The notes beneath the pieces are model-generated. The model was not told where the DNA came from. It saw nothing but the letters and a program-made list of their open reading frames with translations, and did no database searches. A DNA stretch of 64,000 bases, taken from the NCBI RefSeq assembly GCF_001484605.1, contig NZ_CP013747.1:4960001-5024000 (forward strand), given 5' to 3'. The translations under genes and the position numbers were made by a program. Within the stretch, counting starts at the first letter, position 1. Each line of letters starts with the position of its first letter. This stretch comes from Pseudarthrobacter sulfonivorans (GTDB lineage Bacteria; Actinomycetota; Actinomycetes; Actinomycetales; Micrococcaceae). Below are positions 8,438-17,305 of the stretch, in pieces.

Positions 8438-8806
8438 TTATCGTTTCACAAGATGCGCAGCAATCATCCCCGCTCTGTCCTTCAACGAGACGTCGCCGGC
8501 GGCCGCTCCCACGACGAGATCGAATGCCTCATCAGTGCTGAAGTCATGCCGGCAGCCGTTGATCCAGAGCATCAAAACCATGAGCGTCCACGCAGTCGGC
8601 TTGTTCCCGTCGAGCAACGGGTGGAACCGCGCCACCGACTCCAAGAGAGCCGCCGCCTTCATCGCCAACGGCGGATAGGCTTCCACGCCCATGACCGTTG
8701 TTGCTGGCCGGGCCAGCGCAGAGGCCAGGAGCCCGATGTCACTGATATGGAACCCGTACCGGTCAACGACCTGCAGCGCGTCCTCAATCTCGAGGTACGC
8801 GGTCAC
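8438..8806 (-). CDS. Doc-like (Fic-fold) toxin with altered active-site motif
   Basis: A 122-residue protein of death-on-curing type. Doc enzymes inactivate EF-Tu by phosphorylation. The core motif reads HPLLDGNKPTAW, whereas the family consensus is HxFx(D/N)GNKR. The phenylalanine is Leu and the invariant arginine is Pro, so catalysis may be impaired. GTG at 8806 overlaps the antitoxin stop (GTGA). Length is normal and the frame is open. Because the cognate antitoxin frame is broken, the arginine loss fits a toxin that has become tolerable. Alternatively it is a variant Doc subgroup. Confidence 0.8.
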   Translation of the reverse strand: MTAYLEIEDALQVVDRYGFHISDIGLLASALARPATTVMGVEAYPPLAMKAAALLESVARFHPLLDGNKPTAWTLMVLMLWINGCRHDFSTDEAFDLVVGAAAGDVSLKDRAGMIAAHLVKR

Positions 8807-9047
8807 GCATCCTCAAGGCGCGTCAACAGCTCAGCGTCATGGCTCATCACAGAATCCAGACCCTCGCCGATCTCGCGACTGCGGCAGTGGCGCTGCAGCA
8901 CAAGCTCCGCACCCTGGAGCAGCAACGCAGACTTCGAGGTCTGCTCCTCGGCCGCGAACTGGTCCAAACGCCGATCCAGATCCTCGGGACGGTGAAAACT
9001 GCACCCGGGGTGGCAGCGGGCGCGGAAGTCAGCTCATCAGTACTCAC
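8803..9047 (-). pseudogene. Frameshifted antitoxin of the Doc toxin
   Basis: The GTG at 9047 opens a frame reading MSTDELTSAPAATPGAVFTV, and the adjacent frame continues EDLDRRLDQFAAEEQTSKSA through to LLTRLEDA and the TGA that overlaps the toxin start. The switch occurs at the GGG run near 8986-8988 (plus strand), consistent with one lost base in CCCC. The PEDLDRRLDQFAAEEQTSKSA pattern is ribbon-helix-helix antitoxin-like. If the frameshift is real, only a short N-terminal fragment is made. A sequencing error is the alternative. Confidence 0.75.
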
Positions 9048-9501
9048 CCTTGATCACGAAGTAAGAGCCGCGGATAACGCCTGCCAGCTTCGATTTCTGG
9101 CGGGCAAACTTGAAACGAGACGCCAGTTCTTCTGGAATCTCCATACCTTCGGCCAACTTGAATCCGACGGCTCGCTTCCCGCCGACCTCGATGCTGTACA
9201 TGATGTTGATCGACAGCCCCGACTCGTAGAACACGTAATCCATGCGCAGGCCGTCGACTTCGAATGCGGTTGCTTCGAGCGGGCGGGAACCGATGACGAT
9301 GTCGCGCTCATCCTTCAAGATGCGGCACACCCGCTCGACCACCTCCGGAACCTCGCTTGCAGGGCTAAGGGTGAAGTCGTGGTCGTACTTGTTGCGGTAG
9401 TAGCGCCCCTCGTTGGCGCGCAGCCCAGCAAGCGCCTCGACGACCGGGGACGATTCCAGGCCGACAGTAGAAACGTTCTTGAAGTCAACAACGTACGGCA
9501 T
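9037..9501 (-). CDS. Hypothetical protein upstream of the toxin-antitoxin pair
   Basis: A 154-residue protein from the ATG at 9501, preceded by GGAGGA at 4 nt; an upstream in-frame start has no ribosome site. Its stop overlaps the antitoxin start by 11 bp, so the three genes look like one unit. The sequence begins MPYVVDFKNVSTVGLESSPV and ends in RGSYFVIKGEY. It is mixed alpha/beta, with no signal peptide or membrane helix. I do not recognise the family. Confidence 0.65.
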   Translation of the reverse strand: MPYVVDFKNVSTVGLESSPVVEALAGLRANEGRYYRNKYDHDFTLSPASEVPEVVERVCRILKDERDIVIGSRPLEATAFEVDGLRMDYVFYESGLSINIMYSIEVGGKRAVGFKLAEGMEIPEELASRFKFARQKSKLAGVIRGSYFVIKGEY

Positions 9502-9813
9502 GCGTCCTCCAGATTGGATGTGTTGAACAAACGATAACGTCGACAACGCTCGTCCAGGCCTAATTTGAACGATGCGTGCCCAAACCGGGACCCGTAGGGG
9601 CACGGAGTTTCATTGTCTTGATAAGAAATCCTCGTTGTGCCACGACCGAAACGAGCATGCCGAGGACATAGTCATCGAACCGCTACCGGTCAACAACCGT
9701 ACAAGCGGATTCTCAAGGTCAAGACAGGCGTTCGCGCATCCCATGAGTCCACGGTCGCCCGTGATCACTTCCACTGTAAGGCCGACGCGGCTGGCGCCGG
9801 TGTACTTCAGCGG

Positions 9814-10107
9814 CTAACCCGCAGGTGCCACGACGTCCTCCAGCACCGACCTGTCGAAAAAACGGACCTCGCCCGTCGCTTCGAAGAACACCGGCACCAC
9901 TGATGTGCTCGGGTCCTTGGCCGTCTCGTAGATTTCGGGCCCGCTTCCGTGCTTCCGGGCAACCGTTCCAACAATCTCGGTACCGCGAACCCGGACGGTT
10001 CGATATTTGTAGCTCACGTTGACCCCTTCGTCGACTATGGCAAACCCTACCCCTGAGACGAATGTCCAGAACCCCGCGGAGCGTCCGGGGCATTCGGCGC
10101 GCACCAT
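9814..10107 (-). CDS. Small hypothetical protein
   Basis: A 97-residue ORF whose last ~80 residues (from FVSGVGFAIVDEGVNVSYKY) have plausible beta-strand alternation and no repeats. The start is uncertain and the first 15 residues look non-native, so this may be the C-terminal remnant of a longer gene. No family is recognised. It is isolated, about 300 bp from the gene on either side. Confidence 0.35.
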   Translation of the reverse strand: MVRAECPGRSAGFWTFVSGVGFAIVDEGVNVSYKYRTVRVRGTEIVGTVARKHGSGPEIYETAKDPSTSVVPVFFEATGEVRFFDRSVLEDVVAPAG

Positions 10108-10321
10108 ATAATCAACGCTCAGCGGGCACCTCCGGAAACACGCTGGATGGCGGGAATACCTAGCCGAGTTCGTGGCCGGCCGGACCCCCGCAGAAGGGGC
10201 TTGATACCTCGCGATTAACGGCTGAAGGCCCCGCAGCGCCTGGCCGCGGGACCCTCAGAAATCCATAACAGGGAACATGCCCCTGTCTTCCTCTACAGGT
10301 AGTTCCTATGGCAGCAGCGCA

Positions 10322-10707
10322 CCAAATACCGATCGAACTGGTCCTCCAGCACAGGATCAGCCCCCGAGCGCCTGGCACCCTACATCCGCGAGACACCCAG
10401 CCTGCATTAGGCGCTCGTGCTCTACAGGTGGAACATCGATCTGTCCGGCGCCGCCCATGAAGCCCTGCACGTTTTCGAAGTCGTTCTGCGCAACGCCTTG
10501 GACCAGCAGCCTTGCATCTGGAACACCTCCCAGCCGGATCCGTCTACCGACCGCTTTCATTCATCAGACTGGCTCATCGACCCCAGTGCTCTCCTGCTCC
10601 GCATCGCCGGCCGCGACATCCCCGACGCCAAGCGTCGTGCACTCAAATCGACTACGCGCAGGCAGAAGCGGGCAGTTTGTGGTTCCACGCTGCTGGCCGG
10701 CATGTGA
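10322..10707 (+). pseudogene. Degraded Abi-like protein gene
   Basis: Three pieces of one reading can be joined: IPIELVLQHRISPR in one frame, then ERLAPYIRETPSLH in another after the CCCCC run near 10361-10365, then an in-frame TAG at 10408-10410, then ALVLYRWNIDLSGAAHEALH and VFEVVLRNALDQQ. The RLAPY...LYRWN...HVFEVVLRNALD pattern is that of the widespread actinobacterial Abi-like family, some members of which are linked to phage abortive infection. The C-terminal part loses similarity after about residue 95. It has at least one frameshift and one nonsense change and is not functional. Confidence 0.55.
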
Positions 10708-11265
10708 CCTTTCTCTGGCGGCTGCGTCGCTGGCTGTTCAATCTGGTTGTGCTCGTGGTCCGGGAGGGACATCACGCGGCCCCGTTCGGTGGGGCGGCAT
10801 CGGGTTTTGCGGAAACATTTTCTTCTCCATGCCGGATGGCTGGAGGCTTCCGCGATCGTCCGGGAACGAAGTAGCGGAAGGCGGCGTGTCGTTGTTGAGG
10901 GGATGGGCTGCAATGGCCGCGAATTCCTTGATCCGTTACTAGTTAAGCAGGTGACGATCTTTGCATTCAGAATCGTCACCTGCCAAGCCACATGACCCGG
11001 GCCGCGCCCTTCAGGACCCTCTTCGCCTACTCGCCAGAGCCATGCTCCAATCCGGGAATGCCACAGCTGCGGCATTTAGTGCGTCCTGAAGTTGGTAGGT
11101 GTCTGCCGGACGCCGAGCCGATACTGGGTCCGTTACCCGGGTCAACGGCTCCGTCCAATATCAGCTTCATCACTTTGTCGGAACCCAACAAAATCTCGCC
11201 TATAACTGACACCTAGCGTTTGTTCGGAGGAATATCCCCAGCTAAGCACCCCTAAAGGACGATCA
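10708..11265. other. Intergenic region upstream of the biotin operon
   Basis: No supported gene. It holds the hairpin at 10947-10983 and must include the bioB promoter, which could not be pinned down. No clear BirA or BioQ operator was recognised. AAAGGA precedes the bioB ATG by 6 nt. Confidence 0.5.
10947..10983. terminator. Strong hairpin, 12-bp stem (terminator-like)
   Basis: GCAGGTGACGAT and ATCGTCACCTGC pair perfectly around a 13-nt loop. No U-run follows on either strand, so a factor-independent terminator is only one reading; an operator is another. Confidence 0.45.
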
Positions 11266-12291
11266 ATGACGATGCAGCCAGACCTCCAGGCCAAAACCGG
11301 CACCATCCTCGAAACCGCCCGGACGCAGGTCCTGGAGCAGGGCACCGGCCTCTCCGAAAGCCAGCTTCTGGAAATCCTCAGGCTACCGGACCGGGATCTG
11401 CCCGCCGCCCTGCAGCTGGCCCACGAGGTCCGGCTGCGGCACTGCGGTGAGGACGTGGAGGTGGAAGGCATCATCTCGATCAAGACGGGCGGTTGCCCCG
11501 AGGACTGCCACTTCTGCAGCCAGTCCGGCCTCTTCGACTCCCCCGTCCGTGGCGTCTGGCTCGACATTCCCGAACTCGTCAGGGCCGCGAAGGAAACCGC
11601 TGCAACGGGAGCCACCGAGTTCTGCATCGTCGCCGCCGTCCGCGGCCCCGACATCAAGCTGATGAACCAGATCAAGTTCGCGATCGACCGGATCAACGAA
11701 GCCGTGGACATCAACATTGCCTGCTCCCTGGGTATGCTCACCCAGCGCCAGGTGGACCAGCTCGCCAGCTGGGGCGTCCACCGCTACAACCACAACCTCG
11801 AAACCGCGCGCAGCTACTTCCCGGAGGTTGTCACCACCCACAGCTACGAGGAGCGCCTCGACACCTGCAACATGGTCAAAGACGCCGGCATGGAACTGTG
11901 CTGCGGCGCCCTCATCGGCATGGGCGAGAGCCTGGAACAGCGGGCCGAACTCGCCGCCCAGCTCGCGGCCCTCGAACCCCACGAAGTCCCGCTGAACTTC
12001 CTCAACCCCCGCCCTGGAACCCCGCTGGAAAACCAGGGCATCATGGACGGCAAGGACGCCCTCCGCGCGATCGCCGCGTTCCGGCTGGCGATGCCCCGCA
12101 CCGTGCTGCGCTACGCCGGCGGACGGGAGCTGACCCTCGGCGACCTCGGAACCAAGGCAGGCCTCCTCGGCGGCATCAACGCCGTCATCGTCGGCAACTA
12201 CCTGACCACCCTGGGCCGCCCGGCAGACGCCGACCTGAACCTGCTCGTCGAGCTGAACATGCCCATCAAGGAACTCCAGAAGACACTATGA
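11266..12291 (+). CDS. bioB: Biotin synthase
   Basis: A 341-residue radical SAM enzyme that inserts sulfur into dethiobiotin in the last step of biotin synthesis. The SAM cluster motif is [16 protein letters not shown] (CxxxCxxC). Length is normal. AAAGGA precedes the ATG. It is first in a six-gene operon and overlaps bsaP by ATGA. The auxiliary 2Fe-2S cluster is the sulfur donor in this family, which explains the bsaP partner. Confidence 0.97.
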   Translation: MTMQPDLQAKTGTILETARTQVLEQGTGLSESQLLEILRLPDRDLPAALQLAHEVRLRHCGEDVEVEGIISIKTGGCPEDCHFCSQSGLFDSPVRGVWLDIPELVRAAKETAATGATEFCIVAAVRGPDIKLMNQIKFAIDRINEAVDINIACSLGMLTQRQVDQLASWGVHRYNHNLETARSYFPEVVTTHSYEERLDTCNMVKDAGMELCCGALIGMGESLEQRAELAAQLAALEPHEVPLNFLNPRPGTPLENQGIMDGKDALRAIAAFRLAMPRTVLRYAGGRELTLGDLGTKAGLLGGINAVIVGNYLTTLGRPADADLNLLVELNMPIKELQKTL

Positions 12292-12593
12292 TCCCCAACC
12301 GCTCCCTAACCTCGCAAGCTCGGCCAGGGAACCCGGCGGTCGTGGCCCCAGGCTCGACGAGCTTAACCACCGGCGATGCAGCAACCGCAACCACGGCTGA
12401 GTTCTGCGGGCACTGCGGTGAACCGTCCGACGTCGGCGCCAGCCCGGCGTCGGACGTTCACCGCCGCTGCGGCGAACATCTCGCGATGGAACCACCGCGG
12501 TACTGCGCCGCCTGCCGGCGGCGCATGAAAGTCCAGGTGACGCCGCTGGGCTGGACCGCCGAATGCTCCCGCCACGGAGTGCTCGCACCATGA
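12288..12593 (+). CDS. bsaP: Biotin synthase auxiliary protein (BsaP-like)
   Basis: A 101-residue protein starting in the bioB stop (ATGA). The first ~35 residues are low complexity. The rest has paired cysteines, FCGHCG and [18 protein letters not shown], then ECSRHG near the C-terminus. This matches the small Fe-S protein BsaP that mycobacterial and corynebacterial biotin synthases need, as I recall from the published work on mycobacterial BioB. The overlap on both sides (bioB and bioA) and the context support the same role here. The N-terminal extension is longer than I would expect. Confidence 0.83.
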   Translation: MIPNRSLTSQARPGNPAVVAPGSTSLTTGDAATATTAEFCGHCGEPSDVGASPASDVHRRCGEHLAMEPPRYCAACRRRMKVQVTPLGWTAECSRHGVLAP

Positions 12594-13948
12594 GTGGCGA
12601 GACACCGCCGGGCCTGATCCAGCGGGACCGCGCCCGGCTGTGGCACCCCTACGCGCCGGCGTCGCCGGACCTTCCGCTGTGGGAGGTCGAGGCGGCCGAC
12701 GGCGTGCGGCTGCGGCTTCGTGGCGAGGACGGCACCCGCTATGAGGTGGTGGATGCGATGTCTTCGTGGTGGTCGGTGATCCACGGCTACCGCAACCCGG
12801 TGCTGGACGCCGCCGCGCGGCGGCAGCTGGAGAGTTTCAGCCATGTGATGTTCGGCGGACTCACGCACGCACCGGCGGTGGAACTGGCCGAGCGGCTGGT
12901 GGACATGGCCCCTTCCGTACCAGGACGGCCGGGTTTGGAGCGGGTATTCCTTGCGGATTCGGGTTCGGTTGCCGTGGAGGTTGCACTGAAGCTGGCGGTG
13001 CAGTTCCAGACCGCATCCGGGCACCCACAGCGGCAGGGGTTCCTGAGCATCCGCGGCGGATACCACGGTGATACCTTCGCGGCGATGGGGGTCTGTGATC
13101 CGGTGGACGGCATGCACTCAGCCTTCCCGGGCCTGCTGGCTGGCAACGTGTTTGCGCCCCGTCCCCCGGCGGCCGCCTCCGCGACCCCGGAAGCGGTGCG
13201 GGCGTGGGCGTCCGAGCTCGGGGAGATCACTGCTGCGCATTCCGGGGAGCTCGCCGCCATCATTGTCGAACCGGTGCTCCAGGGTGCCGGTGGCATGCAC
13301 GCCTACCCGGCCGAATGCCTGACAGTGCTGCGGCAGGAGGCGGACCGGCATGGTCTGCTGCTCATCTTCGATGAGATCGCCACGGGTTTTGGGCGGACCG
13401 GCGAGCTGTTCGCGGCCGATCATGCCGGCGTCGTGCCGGACATCATGTGCGTGGGCAAGGCCCTGACCGGCGGGTACTTGACCCTCGCCGCCATGCTCTG
13501 CACTGCGGAGATCGCGTCGACTGTGTCCCGCGGCCAGGCCGGTGCGCTGCTGCACGGCCCCACGTTTATGGCCAACCCGCTGGCATGTGCGGTGGCGAAC
13601 GCCAGTCTCGGCATCATCGACGACGGCGGCTGGCGGGCCGACGTCGCCCGGATCGGCGCCGGCCTCGCATCAGGGCTCGCCCCCGTCCGGGATCTTGAGG
13701 CGGTCCGGGATGTCCGCACCATCGGTGCCGTCGGGGTCATCGAACTGCACGACGCCGTCGACGTCACCGCGGTCACTGCCGCGGCGATCCGGCACGGGGT
13801 CTGGGTCCGGCCGTTCCGGAACCTCGTCTACACCATGCCCCCGTACATCAGCACCGCAGCGGACATTGAGCAGATCACCGCGGGCATGACTTCTGCGGTG
13901 GCCGAAGTCCATGAGCGCGTCCCGGCACGGGCCGGAGGCGCGGCATGA
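12590..13948 (+). CDS. bioA: Adenosylmethionine-8-amino-7-oxononanoate aminotransferase
   Basis: A 452-residue class III aminotransferase converting KAPA to DAPA with SAM as amino donor. Start taken at ATG 12590, overlapping the bsaP stop. LWHPYA near the N-terminus, LLIFDEIATGFGRTG, and the PLP lysine in DIMCVGKALTGGYLTLAAM are diagnostic. The gene is complete and ends in an ATGA overlap with bioF. Confidence 0.96.
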   Translation: MSGETPPGLIQRDRARLWHPYAPASPDLPLWEVEAADGVRLRLRGEDGTRYEVVDAMSSWWSVIHGYRNPVLDAAARRQLESFSHVMFGGLTHAPAVELAERLVDMAPSVPGRPGLERVFLADSGSVAVEVALKLAVQFQTASGHPQRQGFLSIRGGYHGDTFAAMGVCDPVDGMHSAFPGLLAGNVFAPRPPAAASATPEAVRAWASELGEITAAHSGELAAIIVEPVLQGAGGMHAYPAECLTVLRQEADRHGLLLIFDEIATGFGRTGELFAADHAGVVPDIMCVGKALTGGYLTLAAMLCTAEIASTVSRGQAGALLHGPTFMANPLACAVANASLGIIDDGGWRADVARIGAGLASGLAPVRDLEAVRDVRTIGAVGVIELHDAVDVTAVTAAAIRHGVWVRPFRNLVYTMPPYISTAADIEQITAGMTSAVAEVHERVPARAGGAA

Positions 13949-15114
13949 GCAACTCGATGAACCAGTGGCTCGAACGGCAGGCCACCGTCCGGGACCGCCG
14001 GGGACTGGTCCGCCGACCGCTCCCCCGCGCCGCGGACGAACAGTTCATCGACCTGGCCAGCAACGACTACCTGGGCCTCGCGGCGGACCCGCGCGTCGCC
14101 GCGGCAGCCGCGGCGGCCGCCCTGGAATGGGGGGCGGGCGCCACGTCCTCACGACTGGTGTCCGGAACCACCCGGCTGCATCTGGACCTCGAGCAGGAAC
14201 TGGCCATGCTCGCCGGGATGGAAACGGCGCTGGTGTTCTCCTCCGGCTACCTGGCCAACATCGGTGTAATCACGGCACTCGGCGGCCCCGGAACCCTGAT
14301 CGTCGTGGACGAACACTGCCACGCCTCGATGATCGACGGTTTCCGGCTCAGCCGCTCCCGCACCGAATCCTTCACCCACAACAGCGTGGAGGACGCCGGC
14401 CGGCTGCTCGCCGACCGGGAGGAGCCGCGGGCACTGATCGCCGTCGAATCGCTCTACAGCGTCCTGGGCGACGAAGCCCCGCTTGCCGGCATGCTGGCCC
14501 TGGCCGAGGAACACGACGCCGTGCTGCTCATCGACGAGGCCCACAGCCTCGGTGTCACCGGCTCCGGCACCTTCCAGGGCCGCGGCTCGGTGGCCGGGAC
14601 GGCTCTTGCCGGGCATCCGAACGTGATCGTGACCGCGACGCTGTCCAAGGCCTTGGGCAGCCAGGGCGGAGCGGTCCTGGGATCCGCGCTGCTGCGGGAG
14701 CACCTCGTCAACCGGGCGCGGAGCTTCATCTTCGACACCGGCCTGGCGCCTGCGTCCGCCGCAGCGGCGCTCGCGGCGGTGCGGATTATCCGGGATGAGC
14801 CCTGGCGGGCCGGATCCGTGCGAAGCAACGCTGCAGCGCTGGCCGCCGGGCTCGCCCCTGCCCTCGCATCCCGCGGCGCCGCCGTCGAGCAGACAGTGGG
14901 GGCTGTCCAGTCCATCGCCATGCCGTCCGCCGCATCTGCCTTGGCTGCTGCCGAGGCGGCGCGGACTGCCGGCGTCCGGATCGGCTGCTTCCGCCCGCCA
15001 TCCGTTCCGGACGGGATTTCCCGGCTGCGCCTGACCGCGCGCGCCACGCTTACGCCCAACGAACTAGATGACTGCTGCGCAGTGCTGTGCGGCATTTTGG
15101 AGGAACTTCCATGA
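13945..15114 (+). CDS. bioF: 8-amino-7-oxononanoate synthase
   Basis: A 389-residue alpha-oxoamine synthase that condenses pimeloyl-CoA or -ACP with alanine. The family marks are LASNDYLGLA, DEHCHASMIDG, DEAHSLGVTG and the PLP lysine in TATLSKALGSQGG. ATGA overlaps with bioA and bioD. Complete, normal length. Confidence 0.95.
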   Translation: MSNSMNQWLERQATVRDRRGLVRRPLPRAADEQFIDLASNDYLGLAADPRVAAAAAAAALEWGAGATSSRLVSGTTRLHLDLEQELAMLAGMETALVFSSGYLANIGVITALGGPGTLIVVDEHCHASMIDGFRLSRSRTESFTHNSVEDAGRLLADREEPRALIAVESLYSVLGDEAPLAGMLALAEEHDAVLLIDEAHSLGVTGSGTFQGRGSVAGTALAGHPNVIVTATLSKALGSQGGAVLGSALLREHLVNRARSFIFDTGLAPASAAAALAAVRIIRDEPWRAGSVRSNAAALAAGLAPALASRGAAVEQTVGAVQSIAMPSAASALAAAEAARTAGVRIGCFRPPSVPDGISRLRLTARATLTPNELDDCCAVLCGILEELP

Positions 15115-15788
15115 ACCTGCCCGGCATCATCCTGGTCACCGGTACGGACACCGGCGTCGGTAAGACCATCACGACGGCGGCACTCGCCGCCGTCCTCCGC
15201 GGAACAGGGCACAGCGTCGCGGTGTACAAACCGTGCCAGTCAGGCGCCGGCGCCGGCGATTCTGACGCCGCCGAAATTGTCCGGCTCGCCGGCGCCGTGA
15301 CAGCTGAAACCGGAGTCGTCCTGCAGGAGCCGCTGGCACCTGTCGCGGCTGCCGCCGTCGACGGAACGCCCCTCCCCCCGGTTACTGCGCACGCCGAACG
15401 GGTCCGCGAGCTCGCCGCGTCCCACGATCACGTCCTGGTGGAGGGCGCAGGCGGCCTGCTGGTGGAACTGGATTCCGACGGCGGAACCCTGGCGGAGCTT
15501 GGATCACTCCTGGCGGCGGCATTTGTGCTGGTCGCCCGGCCGGCCCTCGGCACTTTGAACCACACCGCCCTGACCCTCGAGGCGCTGGACGCGCGGGACC
15601 TGCAAGTTATCGGCGTCGTGCTCGGAAGTTGGCCACACAACCCTGACTTCGTACATCACAGCAACCGGCAGGTCCTCGGATCGCTGCGGGTGCCCTTCCT
15701 CGGCGCCCTCCCGGAGCAGGCCTCGGACCTGTCCCCGGCGGATTTCCGTGCCGGCGCAGCTGCCTGGCTGAACGGCCTGCCCGCATGA
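15111..15788 (+). CDS. bioD: Dethiobiotin synthetase
   Basis: A 225-residue ATP-dependent carboxylase closing the ureido ring of dethiobiotin. The start is placed at ATG 15111, inside the bioF stop, because the P-loop ILVTGTDTGVGKT then begins at residue 6 as usual. VYKPCQSG and VEGAGGLLVEL are conserved. It overlaps the P450 gene by ATGA. Confidence 0.95.
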   Translation: MNLPGIILVTGTDTGVGKTITTAALAAVLRGTGHSVAVYKPCQSGAGAGDSDAAEIVRLAGAVTAETGVVLQEPLAPVAAAAVDGTPLPPVTAHAERVRELAASHDHVLVEGAGGLLVELDSDGGTLAELGSLLAAAFVLVARPALGTLNHTALTLEALDARDLQVIGVVLGSWPHNPDFVHHSNRQVLGSLRVPFLGALPEQASDLSPADFRAGAAAWLNGLPA

Positions 15789-17116
15789 ACCCGGCGATGA
15801 CGGCCGGACCCGCGGAGGTGCTGGTGCCGGGAGGACCTGGACAGAGTAAGGCTACGGGTCAGACTGCCGGCGCCGACCGGGCCCGGTGCCCGTACCTCGT
15901 CGTGCGTGACCCTGACGTGGTCCGTGAAGTGCTGCACCGGCCTGCCGACTTCAGCCCCGCGAATGCCCTGGTCGCGGTCACGCCACTGGAAGGACCGGCA
16001 CTGCGCGAGCTGCAGCGCGTGCGCTTTGCCTTGCCTCCCGTCCTGGCCAGCAACGACACGGGCACACATTCCGGAATCCGCAAGGTCGTGGCAGGCTTCT
16101 TCACACCCGCCACGGTCGCCGCCATGGAGCCGCGGATCCGGGAACTGGCCCGGGAAGCGGCGCGGAACGCCGCGGCCCAGCTCGATTATTCCGGCCAAGT
16201 GGACCTCGTGCAGGCGGTCGCGGCGTTTCCCCCGGCAGTCGTTATGCTCGAACTCCTCGGGCTGCCCGTTCGGGATCTTACGGACCTCAAACGGTGGGGC
16301 CTTGACTCCATGGAGCTCTTCTGGGGCTGGCCCGACGAGGACCGGCAACTCGAACTGGCCCACAGCGCCGCAGATTTCTACGTCTGGCTGCGGAAGCTGG
16401 TTGCGGAATCCAGGGCGGCCCCCGGACGGAATCTGTTCAAATCCTTGGCCGAGCACGGCCTGTCCACGCCTGAAATCTGCTCGCTCGGCTACTTCCTGCT
16501 GATCGCCGGGCAGGAAACAACCACACAGCTGATCAGCACCACCCTGTTCCGCCTCCTGGAGGGGTCCGCGCCGGCGGGCTGGAAGGACGCGGCATCCGAA
16601 GCAGGCTCCGGGACCATGGTCCGGCACGTGCTTGCCACGGAATCATCCGTCCCAACCTGGCGCCGGGTGGCCGCCCATGACACGAACCTCGGCGGCGGCC
16701 TGATCCCGGCTGGCACCGAGATCCTCCTCGAACTGAGCGGCAACACCGTCACGTCACCGGGCGGACCCGAGCGTCTGTCAATGACTTCGGAGGCGCTTCG
16801 GCGCGGGCAATCCACCGGCTACGGCCTTGTTTTTGGCTCCGGCATCCACCGCTGCCTCGGCGCCAAGCTCGCCGAACTGGAGGCCTCCGTAGTTGTCCAG
16901 GAGACCGCCACTGCACTGCCGGAAGTGCATCTGCAGGAGTACCAGCCCGATTGGATCAGGCTCCTGTCGTTTCAAGCACCCCGAACCGTCACCGTGGCGA
17001 ACAATCCATCGACGAAGCGGAGAAGGCCTTCCGCTCAACCCGAACCGCCGCGGAACCGCAACCAGATCTGGGCCCGCGCGGGCTCGACGCCATTCTCGCC
17101 CCCGCCGAGAGTCTGA
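15785..17116 (+). CDS. Cytochrome P450 in the biotin operon (BioI-like role proposed)
   Basis: A 443-residue P450. The I-helix oxygen-binding motif is LIAGQETTTQLI and the haem loop is FGSGIHRCLGAKLAELE. The ATG overlaps the bioD stop, so it is translated with the biotin genes. In Bacillus, the P450 BioI cleaves a fatty acyl-ACP to give pimeloyl-ACP, and no bioC, bioH, bioW or bioZ is present here, so supplying pimelate is a reasonable role. The last ~40 residues after RTVTVANNP are Pro/Arg-rich and exceed the normal P450 end, perhaps from a lost stop. Confidence 0.85.
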   Translation: MNPAMTAGPAEVLVPGGPGQSKATGQTAGADRARCPYLVVRDPDVVREVLHRPADFSPANALVAVTPLEGPALRELQRVRFALPPVLASNDTGTHSGIRKVVAGFFTPATVAAMEPRIRELAREAARNAAAQLDYSGQVDLVQAVAAFPPAVVMLELLGLPVRDLTDLKRWGLDSMELFWGWPDEDRQLELAHSAADFYVWLRKLVAESRAAPGRNLFKSLAEHGLSTPEICSLGYFLLIAGQETTTQLISTTLFRLLEGSAPAGWKDAASEAGSGTMVRHVLATESSVPTWRRVAAHDTNLGGGLIPAGTEILLELSGNTVTSPGGPERLSMTSEALRRGQSTGYGLVFGSGIHRCLGAKLAELEASVVVQETATALPEVHLQEYQPDWIRLLSFQAPRTVTVANNPSTKRRRPSAQPEPPRNRNQIWARAGSTPFSPPPRV

Positions 17117-17305
17117 ACTTGGAAGGTTTCCGCAGTCCGCTGCTGCCAAATCTGTTGTCGGGACTCCGCATCGTCGAACGAGATAGCGACCTGCCAACCC
17201 GCCTTCGACCAGGAAGTCAAGTGGTCCCATGTGCTTCCTGTCATGAATGAGTAGCAGCGACACCGCTGCCCGACGAGCTGATGATGGGCCCTCGGGATAC
17301 GGGGC

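Noticed and set aside
11000..11265. Biotin riboswitch or BirA operator before bioB
   Set aside because: No recognisable dyad or known consensus could be placed; no biotin riboswitch class is known to me.
16778..17263. 161-codon minus-strand ORF
   Set aside because: Antisense to the P450 3' end.
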